A stretch of 14,660 bases of DNA from an uncultured Bacillaceae bacterium. GTDB lineage: Bacteria; Bacillota; Bacilli; Caldalkalibacillales; Caldalkalibacillaceae. Below, piece by piece: positions 6,564-14,218 of the stretch. Position 1 is the first letter of the stretch, and the number at the start of each line of letters is the position of its first letter. The notes below the pieces were generated by a model. It was not told where the DNA came from, ran no database searches, and worked only from the letters and a program-made list of their open reading frames with translations. The DNA lies in NCBI GenBank assembly GCA_937967685.1, contig CALBTX010000105.1:1-14660 (forward strand), given 5' to 3'. The position numbers and the translations under genes are program-made.

Positions 6564-8093
6564 ATGGCTCACACAGCAACAGAACAGAACGAGTATAGAA
6601 AGTATATTCCGATGATTGCCGTGATGATCTTGGGAGCCTTTGTATCTATCTTAAACCAAACCATTATTAATGTGGCTTTGCCGGAAATGATGGATGACCT
6701 CCATCTGACTCCGACCAGAGGGCAGTGGCTTGTCACTGTTTTTATGTTAGTTAACGGCATCTTGATTCCCCTGACCGCATTTCTCATGCAAAAATTTACC
6801 ACAAGGCAACTTTTTATTACGGCCATGAGCTTGTTTGCGGCAGGCACTTTTTTGTGCGGGGCTGCCCCGGGCTTTGCCGTGCTCGTGTTGGGTAGGATTG
6901 TTCAGGCCTGTGGAGCAGGCATTATGATGCCTTTAATGATGAATGTTATCTTAACCGTATTTCCGGTGGAAAAGCGGGGCCGCGCCATGGGAGTTATCGG
7001 TGTGGCCATGGTTTTTGGTCCGGCCGTCGGGCCGACCCTTTCGGGATGGATCGTGCAAACATACTCTTGGCGGGTTGTCTTTTTTATCGTTCTGCCCATT
7101 GCTTTGCTCTGTCTCGTTCTCGCTTTATTTTTTATGAAAAATGTGACCAAATTAACCCATCCGAAAATCGATCTGCCGGGGGTGATCCTTTCTACGTTCG
7201 GATTTGGCGGCATATTATACGGTTTTAGCAGTGCGGGCGAAGTCGGGTGGGGGAGCCCTTTTGTTCTCGTTCCATTGCTGCTCGGAGCCCTTTCCCTGAC
7301 ATTATTTATCTGGCGTCAGTTACACGAAAAAACGCCGATGTTGGAGTTCAGGGTGTTTAAATACCACATGTTCACTTTGACATCGGTCATTAGCGGTGTG
7401 ATCACGATGGCCATGTTCTCCGGCATGCTCCTTTTGCCTATTTATGTGCAAGACCTGCGCGGTTTTACCCCGCTCGAATCGGGACTCCTGCTCTTGCCCG
7501 GGGCGCTCGTCATGGGGATCATGTCCCCAGTGACCGGGTGGATTTTTGACAGAGTGGGAGCCAAATGGCTGGCCATTGTCGGATTGACCATCACTACGGT
7601 CACCACGTGGGAATTTGCCCATCTGACGGAAACGACAACGTATATGTTTCTCGTTGTCATGCATGCTTTGCGCATGTTAGGCCTATCCATGCTGATGATG
7701 CCGATTATGACCGCCGGATTAAATCAACTGCCTCAACGAATGAATCCGCATGGAACGGCGATGGCCAATACGTTGCGCATGATTTCCGGATCAGTAGGCA
7801 CTGCGCTGCTCGTCACGGTGATGTCTATGCGGACGACTGATCATTTACGGGAGATGATGATTTCAAGGGGCATCTCTGCCGAAGACAGTCAACAACTCGC
7901 CCTCATCACCCAACAGGCGACCATTGCAGGCATTAACGATGCCTTTCTGGTGGCCACCGTCCTTTCTTTTGTTGCTTTGCTGCTGTCTTTCTTTATTAAA
8001 CGCGTCCATCCTCCCCAGGAAGACCATAGGCTCAGTCCTGAAAATAAGGAGCAGGATACCGGCGTGCACAAGGTGCCCGCAACCGAAAGTTGA
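6564..8093 (+). CDS. DHA2-family MFS drug efflux transporter (EmrB/LmrB-like)
   Basis: This is probably a proton-driven exporter of drugs or other toxic compounds in the cytoplasmic membrane. The roughly 509-aa product is long enough for the 14 helices of the DHA2 group. It shows LNQTIINVALPEM in helix 1 (DHA2 motif D1-like, with Asn in place of the common Asp), GRIVQACGAGIMMPL, the loop KRGRAMG (motif A-type) and GVAMVFGPAVGPTLSGWI (antiporter motif C, G-x-x-x-G-P-x-x-G). The ATG at 6564 was chosen because the AAGGGGAG site ends against the other in-frame ATG (6552, four codons upstream), leaving it no spacing. Spacing to 6564 is about 12. Co-transcription with the MarR gene suggests induction by a substrate. 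The actual substrate cannot be read from the sequence. Confidence 0.92.
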   Translation: MAHTATEQNEYRKYIPMIAVMILGAFVSILNQTIINVALPEMMDDLHLTPTRGQWLVTVFMLVNGILIPLTAFLMQKFTTRQLFITAMSLFAAGTFLCGAAPGFAVLVLGRIVQACGAGIMMPLMMNVILTVFPVEKRGRAMGVIGVAMVFGPAVGPTLSGWIVQTYSWRVVFFIVLPIALLCLVLALFFMKNVTKLTHPKIDLPGVILSTFGFGGILYGFSSAGEVGWGSPFVLVPLLLGALSLTLFIWRQLHEKTPMLEFRVFKYHMFTLTSVISGVITMAMFSGMLLLPIYVQDLRGFTPLESGLLLLPGALVMGIMSPVTGWIFDRVGAKWLAIVGLTITTVTTWEFAHLTETTTYMFLVVMHALRMLGLSMLMMPIMTAGLNQLPQRMNPHGTAMANTLRMISGSVGTALLVTVMSMRTTDHLREMMISRGISAEDSQQLALITQQATIAGINDAFLVATVLSFVALLLSFFIKRVHPPQEDHRLSPENKEQDTGVHKVPATES

Positions 8094-8094
8094 T

Positions 8095-8129
8095 TTGTTC
8101 ACATTTTTTTAAATGCTTGTTCACATTTT
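8095..8129 (+). repeat. Tandem 13-bp direct repeats TTGTTCACATTTT
   Basis: Exact copies at 8095-8107 and 8117-8129 start 22 bp apart, about two helical turns, so bound proteins would sit on the same face. The second copy runs into a TTGATA (8128-8133) that could be the -35 of a promoter with GATCAT (8151-8156) after 17 bp. The arrangement resembles an activator site for the PAP2 gene. The TTCACA core recalls ResD- or Rex-like sites but fits neither consensus fully. Confidence 0.6.
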
Positions 8130-8156
8130 GATAAAGAAATCGCCTTGCTTGATCAT
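8128..8156 (+). promoter_or_regulatory. Candidate promoter for the PAP2-family gene
   Basis: TTGATA (5/6) and GATCAT (4/6) are separated by 17 bp, about 113 bases upstream of the gene. The poor -10 is what one expects of an activator-dependent promoter, and direct repeats lie just upstream. It is weak on its own. Confidence 0.35.
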
Positions 8157-8268
8157 TTACAATGGATGTTAAGACTTTTGAAGCAGTTCGTAAAAGGTGT
8201 GCGACATGTTCGCTATCTTCGAAAAGGACTAACGGATGACAGATGAAAAATGATTGGGCAAAGGGTGC

Positions 8269-9219
8269 ATGTTTTTGAGTACACAGGCAAAGACACTTGT
8301 GAAGACAAAATATGTTGAACTGATTTGTGTCGCTTTGCTTATCCTGCTCATCATCATGACTCCGCCTGAATGGGAAAGAATGGAGTTTCTGTTTATTCTG
8401 CTCATACCCATCGTCTTGTCGGCAAAGCATTTTTGTTTTGAATATGACAAATTAAAAAAATCTATCGTTTACACGGGCATCTTTATTCTGACCAGTTTAT
8501 TTTCTTATGCTTTGCACATCTGGCAGCTGACCTGGGAGCTGACCCACCCCAACGGTTTGTTTGGCTGGCAGATTAAGATCGATCCCCTGTTGTATGCCAT
8601 TCCGTTCAATGACGGGATGTGGCTTCGGCAATTTTCAACCCCCGTGTTGAATGATTTGTTTGTATTGATTTATGCCCACGGTTTTGTCTTATGTCTGTTT
8701 GCCTTAGTGATATACTTTATCTTAAGCGGTCAACCGCACAAAATTGTACATGCCATGTTCGCCGGGCATTTCGTCCAATATTTGCTCATTCTCCCGTTTC
8801 ATTTTTGGGTTGACGGGCATCAAGTGTGGCTGATCCAAAACCAAGTGGCGGGGACGCAGTTTGCCGATCCGATTGAAGGATACAGATCGGAAACGGAACC
8901 GATCGTCCCCAGTTTGAATCACGTCTTTCCGAGCATGCATACCTCGATTGCGACCGTCGTCATCATGATGGCTTTGCGGGAAGCTGCCCGGCCGGTCAAA
9001 TGGTTTTTCGTCAGCCTGAACGCAGCCATTATCATTTCCACCGTTTATTTGGGTATTCACTGGGTGGTTGATGTGCTGGGCGGCATTATTTTTGGGATTT
9101 TCACCTTCAAGCTGGCGGAGCGGATCATGAACATAACATGGATAAAAAATCAACTTCGTCTTGAAAAAGATCGAGCGGTTATGACCACTGAAACGCATTC
9201 CAATCAGCTGAGCCAATGA
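8269..9219 (+). CDS. PAP2-superfamily membrane phosphatase/phosphotransferase (Aur1/Ipt1-like)
   Basis: This is a multi-pass membrane enzyme, likely acting on a lipid phosphate or transferring a phospho-alcohol head group at the outer membrane face. The product is 316 aa with about six or more hydrophobic segments. Two catalytic motifs are visible near the C-terminus: PSMHTS with His224, and YLGIHWVVDVLGG with His264 and Asp268, forming the PAP2 nucleophile/charge-relay pair. The usual first motif (KxxxxxxRP) and the Ser-Arg of motif 3 are not recognisable, which fits the Aur1/inositolphosphotransferase branch rather than classic PAP2 phosphatases. The start is uncertain: ATG 8269 is only one base from AAAGGGTG, whereas TTG 8275 has a seven-base spacing. 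Only 45-70 bp separate it from the VanY-like gene, so they may be co-transcribed. Confidence 0.85.
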   Translation: MFLSTQAKTLVKTKYVELICVALLILLIIMTPPEWERMEFLFILLIPIVLSAKHFCFEYDKLKKSIVYTGIFILTSLFSYALHIWQLTWELTHPNGLFGWQIKIDPLLYAIPFNDGMWLRQFSTPVLNDLFVLIYAHGFVLCLFALVIYFILSGQPHKIVHAMFAGHFVQYLLILPFHFWVDGHQVWLIQNQVAGTQFADPIEGYRSETEPIVPSLNHVFPSMHTSIATVVIMMALREAARPVKWFFVSLNAAIIISTVYLGIHWVVDVLGGIIFGIFTFKLAERIMNITWIKNQLRLEKDRAVMTTETHSNQLSQ

Positions 9220-9244
9220 AAGCTGATGGCACACATGATGAATT

Positions 9245-9292
9245 GAGATGTTGGAGGAAAAGGAATGAGAGATGGTGGAGGAAAAGGCATGA
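9245..9292 (+). repeat. 24-bp tandem duplication of the VanY-like gene's ribosome site and start
   Basis: Positions 9245-9268 and 9269-9292 match at 22 of 24 bases. Each unit contains GGAGGAAAAGG followed one base later by ATG. The result is two complete translation initiation regions, in frame and eight codons apart (ATG 9265 and ATG 9289). Confidence 0.9.
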
Positions 9293-10281
9293 AAAAACGA
9301 TTCCTGCTGGCCGGCAAGCTGGCTTGTGTGTTGATTCTCCTCTTTGGATGTCAACCAACCGATATTCAAGGAGACGGCGACATTGAAGGAGATGGCGATG
9401 GCGTTCAGCGTCAAGTATCCCAGAATGATAAAGGGCATAACGATGGAGTTCAGAACGCAGCAGGTGAGCAGGTCGCGGATCAAGGTGATGACGACACCAT
9501 ACGAGATGGTGAACATCAGGAGGAAGGCGGAGCGGCGCACGTCACAGAGGCACATCCTTCTGCTGATTCCGCAGAAGGTGATGCAGACGATAGGCCAAGC
9601 GCAAAGAGAGAGCCGGACGGTGCCGAGACGGCAAACGGAGAATCCCAAGCCCACTATTGGCAAGATCCTGATCATATTCTTGTCCTTGTCAATAAAGATT
9701 ATGCTTTGCCTGAAGACTATGAACCGAAAGATCTCGTCAAACCGGATGTTCCGTTTATTTTCGAGGAAGATGTTCCCAAAAGATACTTGCGGAAAGAAGC
9801 CGCCCGCGCTTTAGAACAACTGTTTGCGGCTGCCGAGGAAAAACAGTTGCACCTGTTCGCCGTGTCGGGCTACCGTTCTTACGAACGTCAAGAAGCGATC
9901 TTTGCTTCGAATGCGGCCCAGCACGGGGAAGAAGAGGCCAACCAGTTCAGTGCCCGGGCGGGAGAAAGCGAACATCAGACGGGCTTGGTCATGGACGTCA
10001 CTTCACCGGATGTGAATTATGATCTCGTGATCGAGTTTGGTGAGACAAAAGAAGGAAAGTGGCTGCAACAATTCGCTTCCGAATACGGTTTTATCATTCG
10101 CTATCCGCAAGGGAAAGAACATATTACCGGTTATCAGTATGAACCGTGGCATTTGCGGTATGTTGGCCGAACGGCGGCCAAAGAGATCATGGTGAACGAT
10201 TTGACGCTGGAAGAGTACTTGGGTGAGGCGTCACAACATTCTGGTATGAATGAGGATGGCCACCGTGACGGTGGCGATTAA
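9289..10281 (+). CDS. VanY-type D-alanyl-D-alanine carboxypeptidase, lipoprotein
   Basis: This is a zinc peptidase that trims the terminal D-Ala from peptidoglycan stem peptides outside the membrane. From ATG 9289 the product is 330 aa. Its signal peptide MKKRFLLAGKLACVLILLFGC has a lipobox with Cys21. A long acidic low-complexity linker (about 27-122, rich in D, G, E) follows, then the peptidase domain: SGYRSY (193-198), SEHQTGLVMD with zinc ligands His229 and Asp236, and EPWHLRYVG with catalytic Glu285 and ligand His288. It resembles Bacillus YodJ/LdcB proteins. The alternative ATG 9265 has an equally good ribosome site but puts an acidic residue ahead of the signal peptide. The last 17 or so codons, beyond the usual LEEYL end, overlap the ctaF 3' end on the opposite strand. 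Confidence 0.92.
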   Translation: MKKRFLLAGKLACVLILLFGCQPTDIQGDGDIEGDGDGVQRQVSQNDKGHNDGVQNAAGEQVADQGDDDTIRDGEHQEEGGAAHVTEAHPSADSAEGDADDRPSAKREPDGAETANGESQAHYWQDPDHILVLVNKDYALPEDYEPKDLVKPDVPFIFEEDVPKRYLRKEAARALEQLFAAAEEKQLHLFAVSGYRSYERQEAIFASNAAQHGEEEANQFSARAGESEHQTGLVMDVTSPDVNYDLVIEFGETKEGKWLQQFASEYGFIIRYPQGKEHITGYQYEPWHLRYVGRTAAKEIMVNDLTLEEYLGEASQHSGMNEDGHRDGGD

Positions 10282-10521
10282 CACCCCCGCAGATATAAAT
10301 ATTCTTTCGTAGCCATGTCCGTCTTCCTTCAAATGCATAAAAATGATCAGCTGTACGGCCACTTGCAGTATCGCCAGAACAACGACGAAAGGGATGGCAA
10401 ATGAATTATCTATATTTTCACTGCTGATGGCGTAAAACGCGAGCACAGTCAGTGCGATCATTAAAGCAAAAGAGACGAGTAACTGTCGGAACTCCCGCCT
10501 GCTGATTTTTCTGCGCGGCAA
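10231..10521 (-). CDS. ctaF: Cytochrome c oxidase (caa3) subunit IV
   Basis: This is a small membrane subunit of the caa3 oxidase, thought to stabilise the complex. The 96-aa product has a basic N-terminus (MPRRKISRREFRQ), then three hydrophobic helices, with VQLIIFMHLKEDGHGYER between helices 2 and 3, characteristic of bacterial COX4/CtaF/QoxD-type subunits. It starts with TTG, six bases after AGGTGGG and two bases after the ctaE stop. It is the last gene of the operon; the ctaG gene that follows in B. subtilis is absent here. Its 3' end overlaps the VanY-like gene tail-to-tail by 51 bp. Confidence 0.93.
   Translation of the reverse strand: MPRRKISRREFRQLLVSFALMIALTVLAFYAISSENIDNSFAIPFVVVLAILQVAVQLIIFMHLKEDGHGYERIFISAGVLIATVTVAILIHTRML
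10259..10275. other. GC-rich hairpin inside the VanY/ctaF overlap
   Basis: GCCACCG (10259-10265), loop TGA, CGGTGGC (10269-10275) is a perfect 7-bp stem. It lies within the coding overlap of the two convergent genes. Neither strand has a T-run after it, so it is not a standard intrinsic terminator. It could still pause or limit transcription from both sides or protect mRNA 3' ends. Confidence 0.6.
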
Positions 10522-10523
10522 TT

Positions 10524-11147
10524 TTATCCCACCTTTCCCATCAAATAGACAACGGTGAAAATAAATACCCAGACGACGTCGATGAAATGCCAGTACAGAC
10601 TGGCGACATAATATTTGGGGGCCGTTGTTAAGTTAATGCCCTTTTTCATCCCTTGCAGCTGTAAGAGAATGATCCATATCAGGCCAAACGTGACATGGGC
10701 GCCGTGACAGCCGACGAGTGTATAGAAGGCGGAGGAAAATGCGCTCGTTGAAAAGCGGAGCCCTTGATGAGCATATTCGACAAACTCGAAAATTTCGAAG
10801 GCGAGGAAACCGAAGCCGAGCAGTACGGTGAGCGTCAGCCAGCGCTGCATTTTGCGGTATTCATTGCTTTGCATGGCCCAGACCGCCAAAACACTCGTTA
10901 AGCTGCTCGTCAAAAGCAGCATGGTCATGATAAAAACCAACGGGAGACTAAACAGTTCCGCTCCGCTGGGGCCGTTTGCTGTTCCATCCCGCAGGGCCAA
11001 AAACGTGCCGAAGAATGAGGCAAAAAGTACCGTCTCCCCGCCGAGGAAAAACCAGACACCCAACACTTTATTTTTTCCTTCCAATGTGGCCCGTTCGGGA
11101 TGTTCCGGAAGAGACGCCGACTGATTCGCTTTAATTCCCGTTTGCAT
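10524..11147 (-). CDS. ctaE: Cytochrome c oxidase (caa3) subunit III
   Basis: This is a membrane subunit of the oxidase that supports the proton-pumping subunit I. The 207-aa product is of the short, five-helix bacterial type. Visible landmarks are NKVLGVWFFLGGETVLFASFFGTFLALRD in helix 1, the conserved Glu-containing AFEIFEFVEYAHQG, and GCHGAHVTFGLIWI, followed by YWHFIDVVWVFIFTVVYL, the classic subunit III C-terminal signature. Its ATG shares a base with the ctaD stop (TAATG), and an AAGGAG site lies within the ctaD end, so translation is coupled. Confidence 0.96.
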   Translation of the reverse strand: MQTGIKANQSASLPEHPERATLEGKNKVLGVWFFLGGETVLFASFFGTFLALRDGTANGPSGAELFSLPLVFIMTMLLLTSSLTSVLAVWAMQSNEYRKMQRWLTLTVLLGFGFLAFEIFEFVEYAHQGLRFSTSAFSSAFYTLVGCHGAHVTFGLIWIILLQLQGMKKGINLTTAPKYYVASLYWHFIDVVWVFIFTVVYLMGKVG

Positions 11148-13033
11148 TATGTTTCACGCTCCTTATTGTGCTCACTCGGTTCGATATGAATTCCTGGATC
11201 ATCGATCAGGGAATGAATGGCCATGCAGCCGAACGCGATGACTAACCCGATGATACCGATGAGATAGGGGATGAATGAGTCTTCGTAAAACGAATGTAGG
11301 CAGAATCCCCAACCGGAAATAAATAAACCGAGAGCCATGATGAAAGGGATGATGCTCGGAGAGGGCATGTGTATGGGGCCCGGCGGCTCCGCTGCCGGCA
11401 GATCTTTCTTTCCTTCCATTTTGGCCAGCCAGTAAGCGTCCAGTCCGCGCACCTGCGGAATCTGGGCGAAATTATATTTCGGAACTGGGGTCGGTGTGGC
11501 CCACTCCAAGGTTCTGCCATCCCACGGATCGTGATCGGCTGGGACTCCGCGGATGGCCGTCATGATGATATTGATCAAAAGCAGAACTGAAGCCCCGCCC
11601 ATCAGTAAAGAACCGACCGTGCTGATTAAATTGCCCGTATCCAATCCCTGGCCGCCAATGTAAGTGAAATATCTGCGCGGCATGCCCCACAACCCGAGGA
11701 AATGCTGGACGAAGAACGTTAAATGAAAGCCGATCAGAAACAGCCAGAATGTCGCTTTGCCGAGCGGCTCATTTAATTTGCGGTTAAACATTTTAGGCCA
11801 CCAGTAATGCAGACCGGCAAAGACGGCCAGGACAACGCCTCCGACAATGACATAATGAAAATGGGCGACGACGAAATAGGAGTCATGATATTGATAGTCC
11901 GCCGGCGCGACACTGACCATCACCCCGGTGACGCCGCCCATGACAAACGTTGGGATGAAGCCTAAAGCCCACAAGCTGGCTGCCGTGAATTGAATGCGGC
12001 CGCCCCAGAGGGTAAACAACCAGTTGAAGATTTTGATCCCGGTGGGCACGGCGATGATCATCGTCGCGATACCGAAAAGCACATTGACAAATGGACCGAG
12101 TCCGACCGTAAACATATGGTGAGCCCAGACCATAAAGCCGACAAAGGCGATTAAAATCGTGGCAAACACCATCGCTTCATAACCGAACAGACGTTTTTTG
12201 GCAAAGGTTGGGATCACCTCAGAAATGATGCCGAAGGAAGGCAGAATCAAAATATACACTTCGGGATGTCCGAATATCCAAAATAAATGTTGCCAGATGA
12301 TGACGTTGCCACCGGCCGCCACATCAAAAAAATTGGCATCGAAAATACGGTCGAACATGACCAGAAACAGTCCGGCCGTCAGCGGCGGGAAGGCGAACAG
12401 GATTAAAGCGGACATCGTTAACGCCGTCCAGGTAAACATGGGCATGCGCATGAGCGTCATCCCCGGGGCACGCATGTTAATAATCGTCACCAGGAAGTTG
12501 ATGCCGGTGATGAGTGTCCCGAAACCGGATATTTGCAAGCCGAGCACATAAAAATCAATTCCGGAACCTTCATAGCCGCTGGAGAGGGGCACATAATTGG
12601 TCCAGCCCGCATTCGGCGCCCCGCCCATAAACCAGCTGACGTTTAAGAGCAGGGCTCCCAAAAGAAAGAGCCAAAATCCGAGAGCATTCAGGAAGGGAAA
12701 GGCCAAATCCCTGGCCCCGATTTGTAAAGGCACAATCGCATTCATGAAACCGACCAAGATGGGCATGGCAGCGAAAAAAATCATAATCGTGCCATGCATG
12801 GTTAACAGTTCGTTATATGTGAAAGCCGTCAAAAAGTCGTTTTCCGGAACCATGAGCTGAATGCGGATGAGCATGGCTTGTACGCCGGCGATGAGAAAGA
12901 ACAGTCCTCCGCTCACTAAGTACATGATGCCGATTTTTTTATGGTCGACCGTGGTCAGCCATTCCCACAGCGTTTGACCAAACCCTTTTTTTCGATCTTT
13001 TTCGGGTTTTTGTTCTAATGTTGGTTGAGACAT
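11147..13033 (-). CDS. ctaD: Cytochrome c oxidase (caa3) subunit I
   Basis: This is the catalytic subunit, which reduces O2 to water at the heme a3-CuB centre while pumping protons. The 628-aa product has all expected ligands: heme a His80 (LLTMHGT) and His393, heme a3 His391 (VAHFHYV), and CuB His256, His305 and His306, with the cross-linked Tyr260 in GHPEVY. Proton-path residues are present: D-channel Asp109 (GARDLAFPFLN), helix VI Glu258, and K-channel Thr331 and Lys334 (PTGIK). This places it in the A1-type heme-copper oxidases. The C-terminal hydrophobic extension beyond the 12-helix core is as in other Bacillus CtaD. The ATG is seven bases after AAGGAGG. Confidence 0.97.
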   Translation of the reverse strand: MSQPTLEQKPEKDRKKGFGQTLWEWLTTVDHKKIGIMYLVSGGLFFLIAGVQAMLIRIQLMVPENDFLTAFTYNELLTMHGTIMIFFAAMPILVGFMNAIVPLQIGARDLAFPFLNALGFWLFLLGALLLNVSWFMGGAPNAGWTNYVPLSSGYEGSGIDFYVLGLQISGFGTLITGINFLVTIINMRAPGMTLMRMPMFTWTALTMSALILFAFPPLTAGLFLVMFDRIFDANFFDVAAGGNVIIWQHLFWIFGHPEVYILILPSFGIISEVIPTFAKKRLFGYEAMVFATILIAFVGFMVWAHHMFTVGLGPFVNVLFGIATMIIAVPTGIKIFNWLFTLWGGRIQFTAASLWALGFIPTFVMGGVTGVMVSVAPADYQYHDSYFVVAHFHYVIVGGVVLAVFAGLHYWWPKMFNRKLNEPLGKATFWLFLIGFHLTFFVQHFLGLWGMPRRYFTYIGGQGLDTGNLISTVGSLLMGGASVLLLINIIMTAIRGVPADHDPWDGRTLEWATPTPVPKYNFAQIPQVRGLDAYWLAKMEGKKDLPAAEPPGPIHMPSPSIIPFIMALGLFISGWGFCLHSFYEDSFIPYLIGIIGLVIAFGCMAIHSLIDDPGIHIEPSEHNKERET

Positions 13034-13053
13034 GAATGATCCTCCTTAACGAT

Positions 13054-14094
13054 CTAATTCAATTGGCTTAAATATTCCACAAGCGCTGCAATATCTTCAT
13101 CGGACAAGCCGAGTTCAGGTGCCCCGGGCATTAAGGCCCCTGGTTTCACTTCTCCCGGGTTGGCGATCCATTTGGCCAGGTTTTCGGGATTGTTTGTCAA
13201 ATGATTGGCCAGCATTTCTCGATTGGCGAACAGAGCCAGGTTGGGGCCGCTCGGATTGCGCAGATCCGCCTCAAGCGAATGACAGGCGATACAGCTCTGT
13301 TGAAACAGATCACGACCTTGTTTGGCTAAGTCCGTGCTCGCTTGTTCGGGACGAAACGATTTCATGGACTGAACCCAGTCTTCGAACTCCTCGGGTTCCA
13401 AAGCAATGACCCGAAAATTCATCAAGGCGTGGGAAGCCCCGCAAAGTTCCGCACAGCGTCCTTCGTATACTCCAGGTTCATCCGCTTCGAAATACATCGG
13501 ATTGATGATTCCCGGATTGGCATCCTGTTTGCCGGCCAGGGCGGGCGCCCAAAACGAGTGAATCACGTCATTCGATGTCAGTTCGAAATAAACGCGCTGA
13601 TTCGTTGGTATGTATAGTTCGTTGGCCGTGTTAATTTCCAGATCCGGATAATCGAATTCCCACCAAAACGTATACGCGGTCACATTGACACGCAATCCAT
13701 TTTCCGCCGCCTGTGCTGTCATCGGTTCCCGGTCGGCTTCGTCTTCGGGATAACTTTCGGACAATGAGAAGGTCGTCATCACAGTGGGTATGGCCAAAAC
13801 TGTGATCAAGAGCACGGGAATGGCCGTCCACGTAATTTCAAGCAAGGTATTGCCGTTCACTTGCTTGGGGATATGATCATCTCCGGGACGTTGCCGATAA
13901 CGAATTAAGACGTAGGCAAATATCACGAAAACGACGACCATCACGAAGGTCATGATGGTAATGCTTAACTTGATCAATGATAACTGTTCCGCGGCTACGG
14001 GTCCCCCGGGCAGTAAAGCTGACAGCGATGGGTCTCCGCATCCGGCAAGAAAGAGGATCCATGTTGGCAGAATAAGCTGAAGGCTTTTGCGCAT
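13054..14094 (-). CDS. ctaC: Cytochrome c oxidase (caa3) subunit II with fused cytochrome c
   Basis: This subunit accepts electrons through a covalently bound heme c and passes them via CuA to subunit I. The 346-aa lipoprotein has a signal peptide ending LFLAGC (Cys19), two membrane helices (about 40-65 and 88-108) and a cupredoxin domain. CuA ligands are His179 (VIHSFWAP), Cys214, Glu216, Cys218, His222 and Met225 (CAELCGASHALM). The C-terminal cytochrome c domain has CIACH (268-272), with a likely axial Met322 in GALMPGAP. The region just after helix 2 is notably acidic (SESYPEDEADREP). The ATG is about nine bases after AAAGTGGTG. It is the first gene of the operon; no ctaB lies directly upstream, and I could not identify a convincing promoter. 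Confidence 0.97.
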   Translation of the reverse strand: MRKSLQLILPTWILFLAGCGDPSLSALLPGGPVAAEQLSLIKLSITIMTFVMVVVFVIFAYVLIRYRQRPGDDHIPKQVNGNTLLEITWTAIPVLLITVLAIPTVMTTFSLSESYPEDEADREPMTAQAAENGLRVNVTAYTFWWEFDYPDLEINTANELYIPTNQRVYFELTSNDVIHSFWAPALAGKQDANPGIINPMYFEADEPGVYEGRCAELCGASHALMNFRVIALEPEEFEDWVQSMKSFRPEQASTDLAKQGRDLFQQSCIACHSLEADLRNPSGPNLALFANREMLANHLTNNPENLAKWIANPGEVKPGALMPGAPELGLSDEDIAALVEYLSQLN

Positions 14095-14148
14095 CTCAAT
14101 CTACACCACTTTCTCTTCGTAATTCGTTCGCTGCATTCGTTCAATTAT

Positions 14149-14176
14149 TTTCCAACAATACCAGCAATAATATACT
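14149..14176 (+). promoter_or_regulatory. Weak promoter candidate for the 14309 gene
   Basis: TTTCCA (14149-14154) and TATACT (14171-14176) are separated by 16 bp, divergent from ctaC. The -10 is good (5/6) but the -35 is poor. It sits 43 bases before the small ORF at 14219. Confidence 0.25.
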
Positions 14177-14218
14177 TCATCAGCGAAAATATCTTGGGCA
14201 AAAAATGGGAGGCTAATA

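Noticed and set aside
8102..8115. CATTT-tttt-AAATG as a terminator for the efflux gene
   Set aside because: The AT-only short stem is too weak and has no following T-run; it is better explained as the spacer between the direct repeats.
8206..8232. Eight-codon frame (MFAIFEKD) with a GGTG site upstream of the PAP2 gene
   Set aside because: Too short and weakly supported to separate from chance; no sign of an attenuator or overlapping terminator.
8722..9675. A 317-codon open frame on the minus strand across the PAP2 gene and the start of the VanY-like gene
   Set aside because: It lies antisense to two genes with clear catalytic motifs, has no ribosome site or family motif, and its composition (runs of Asp/His/Gln from complemented codons) looks like a shadow.
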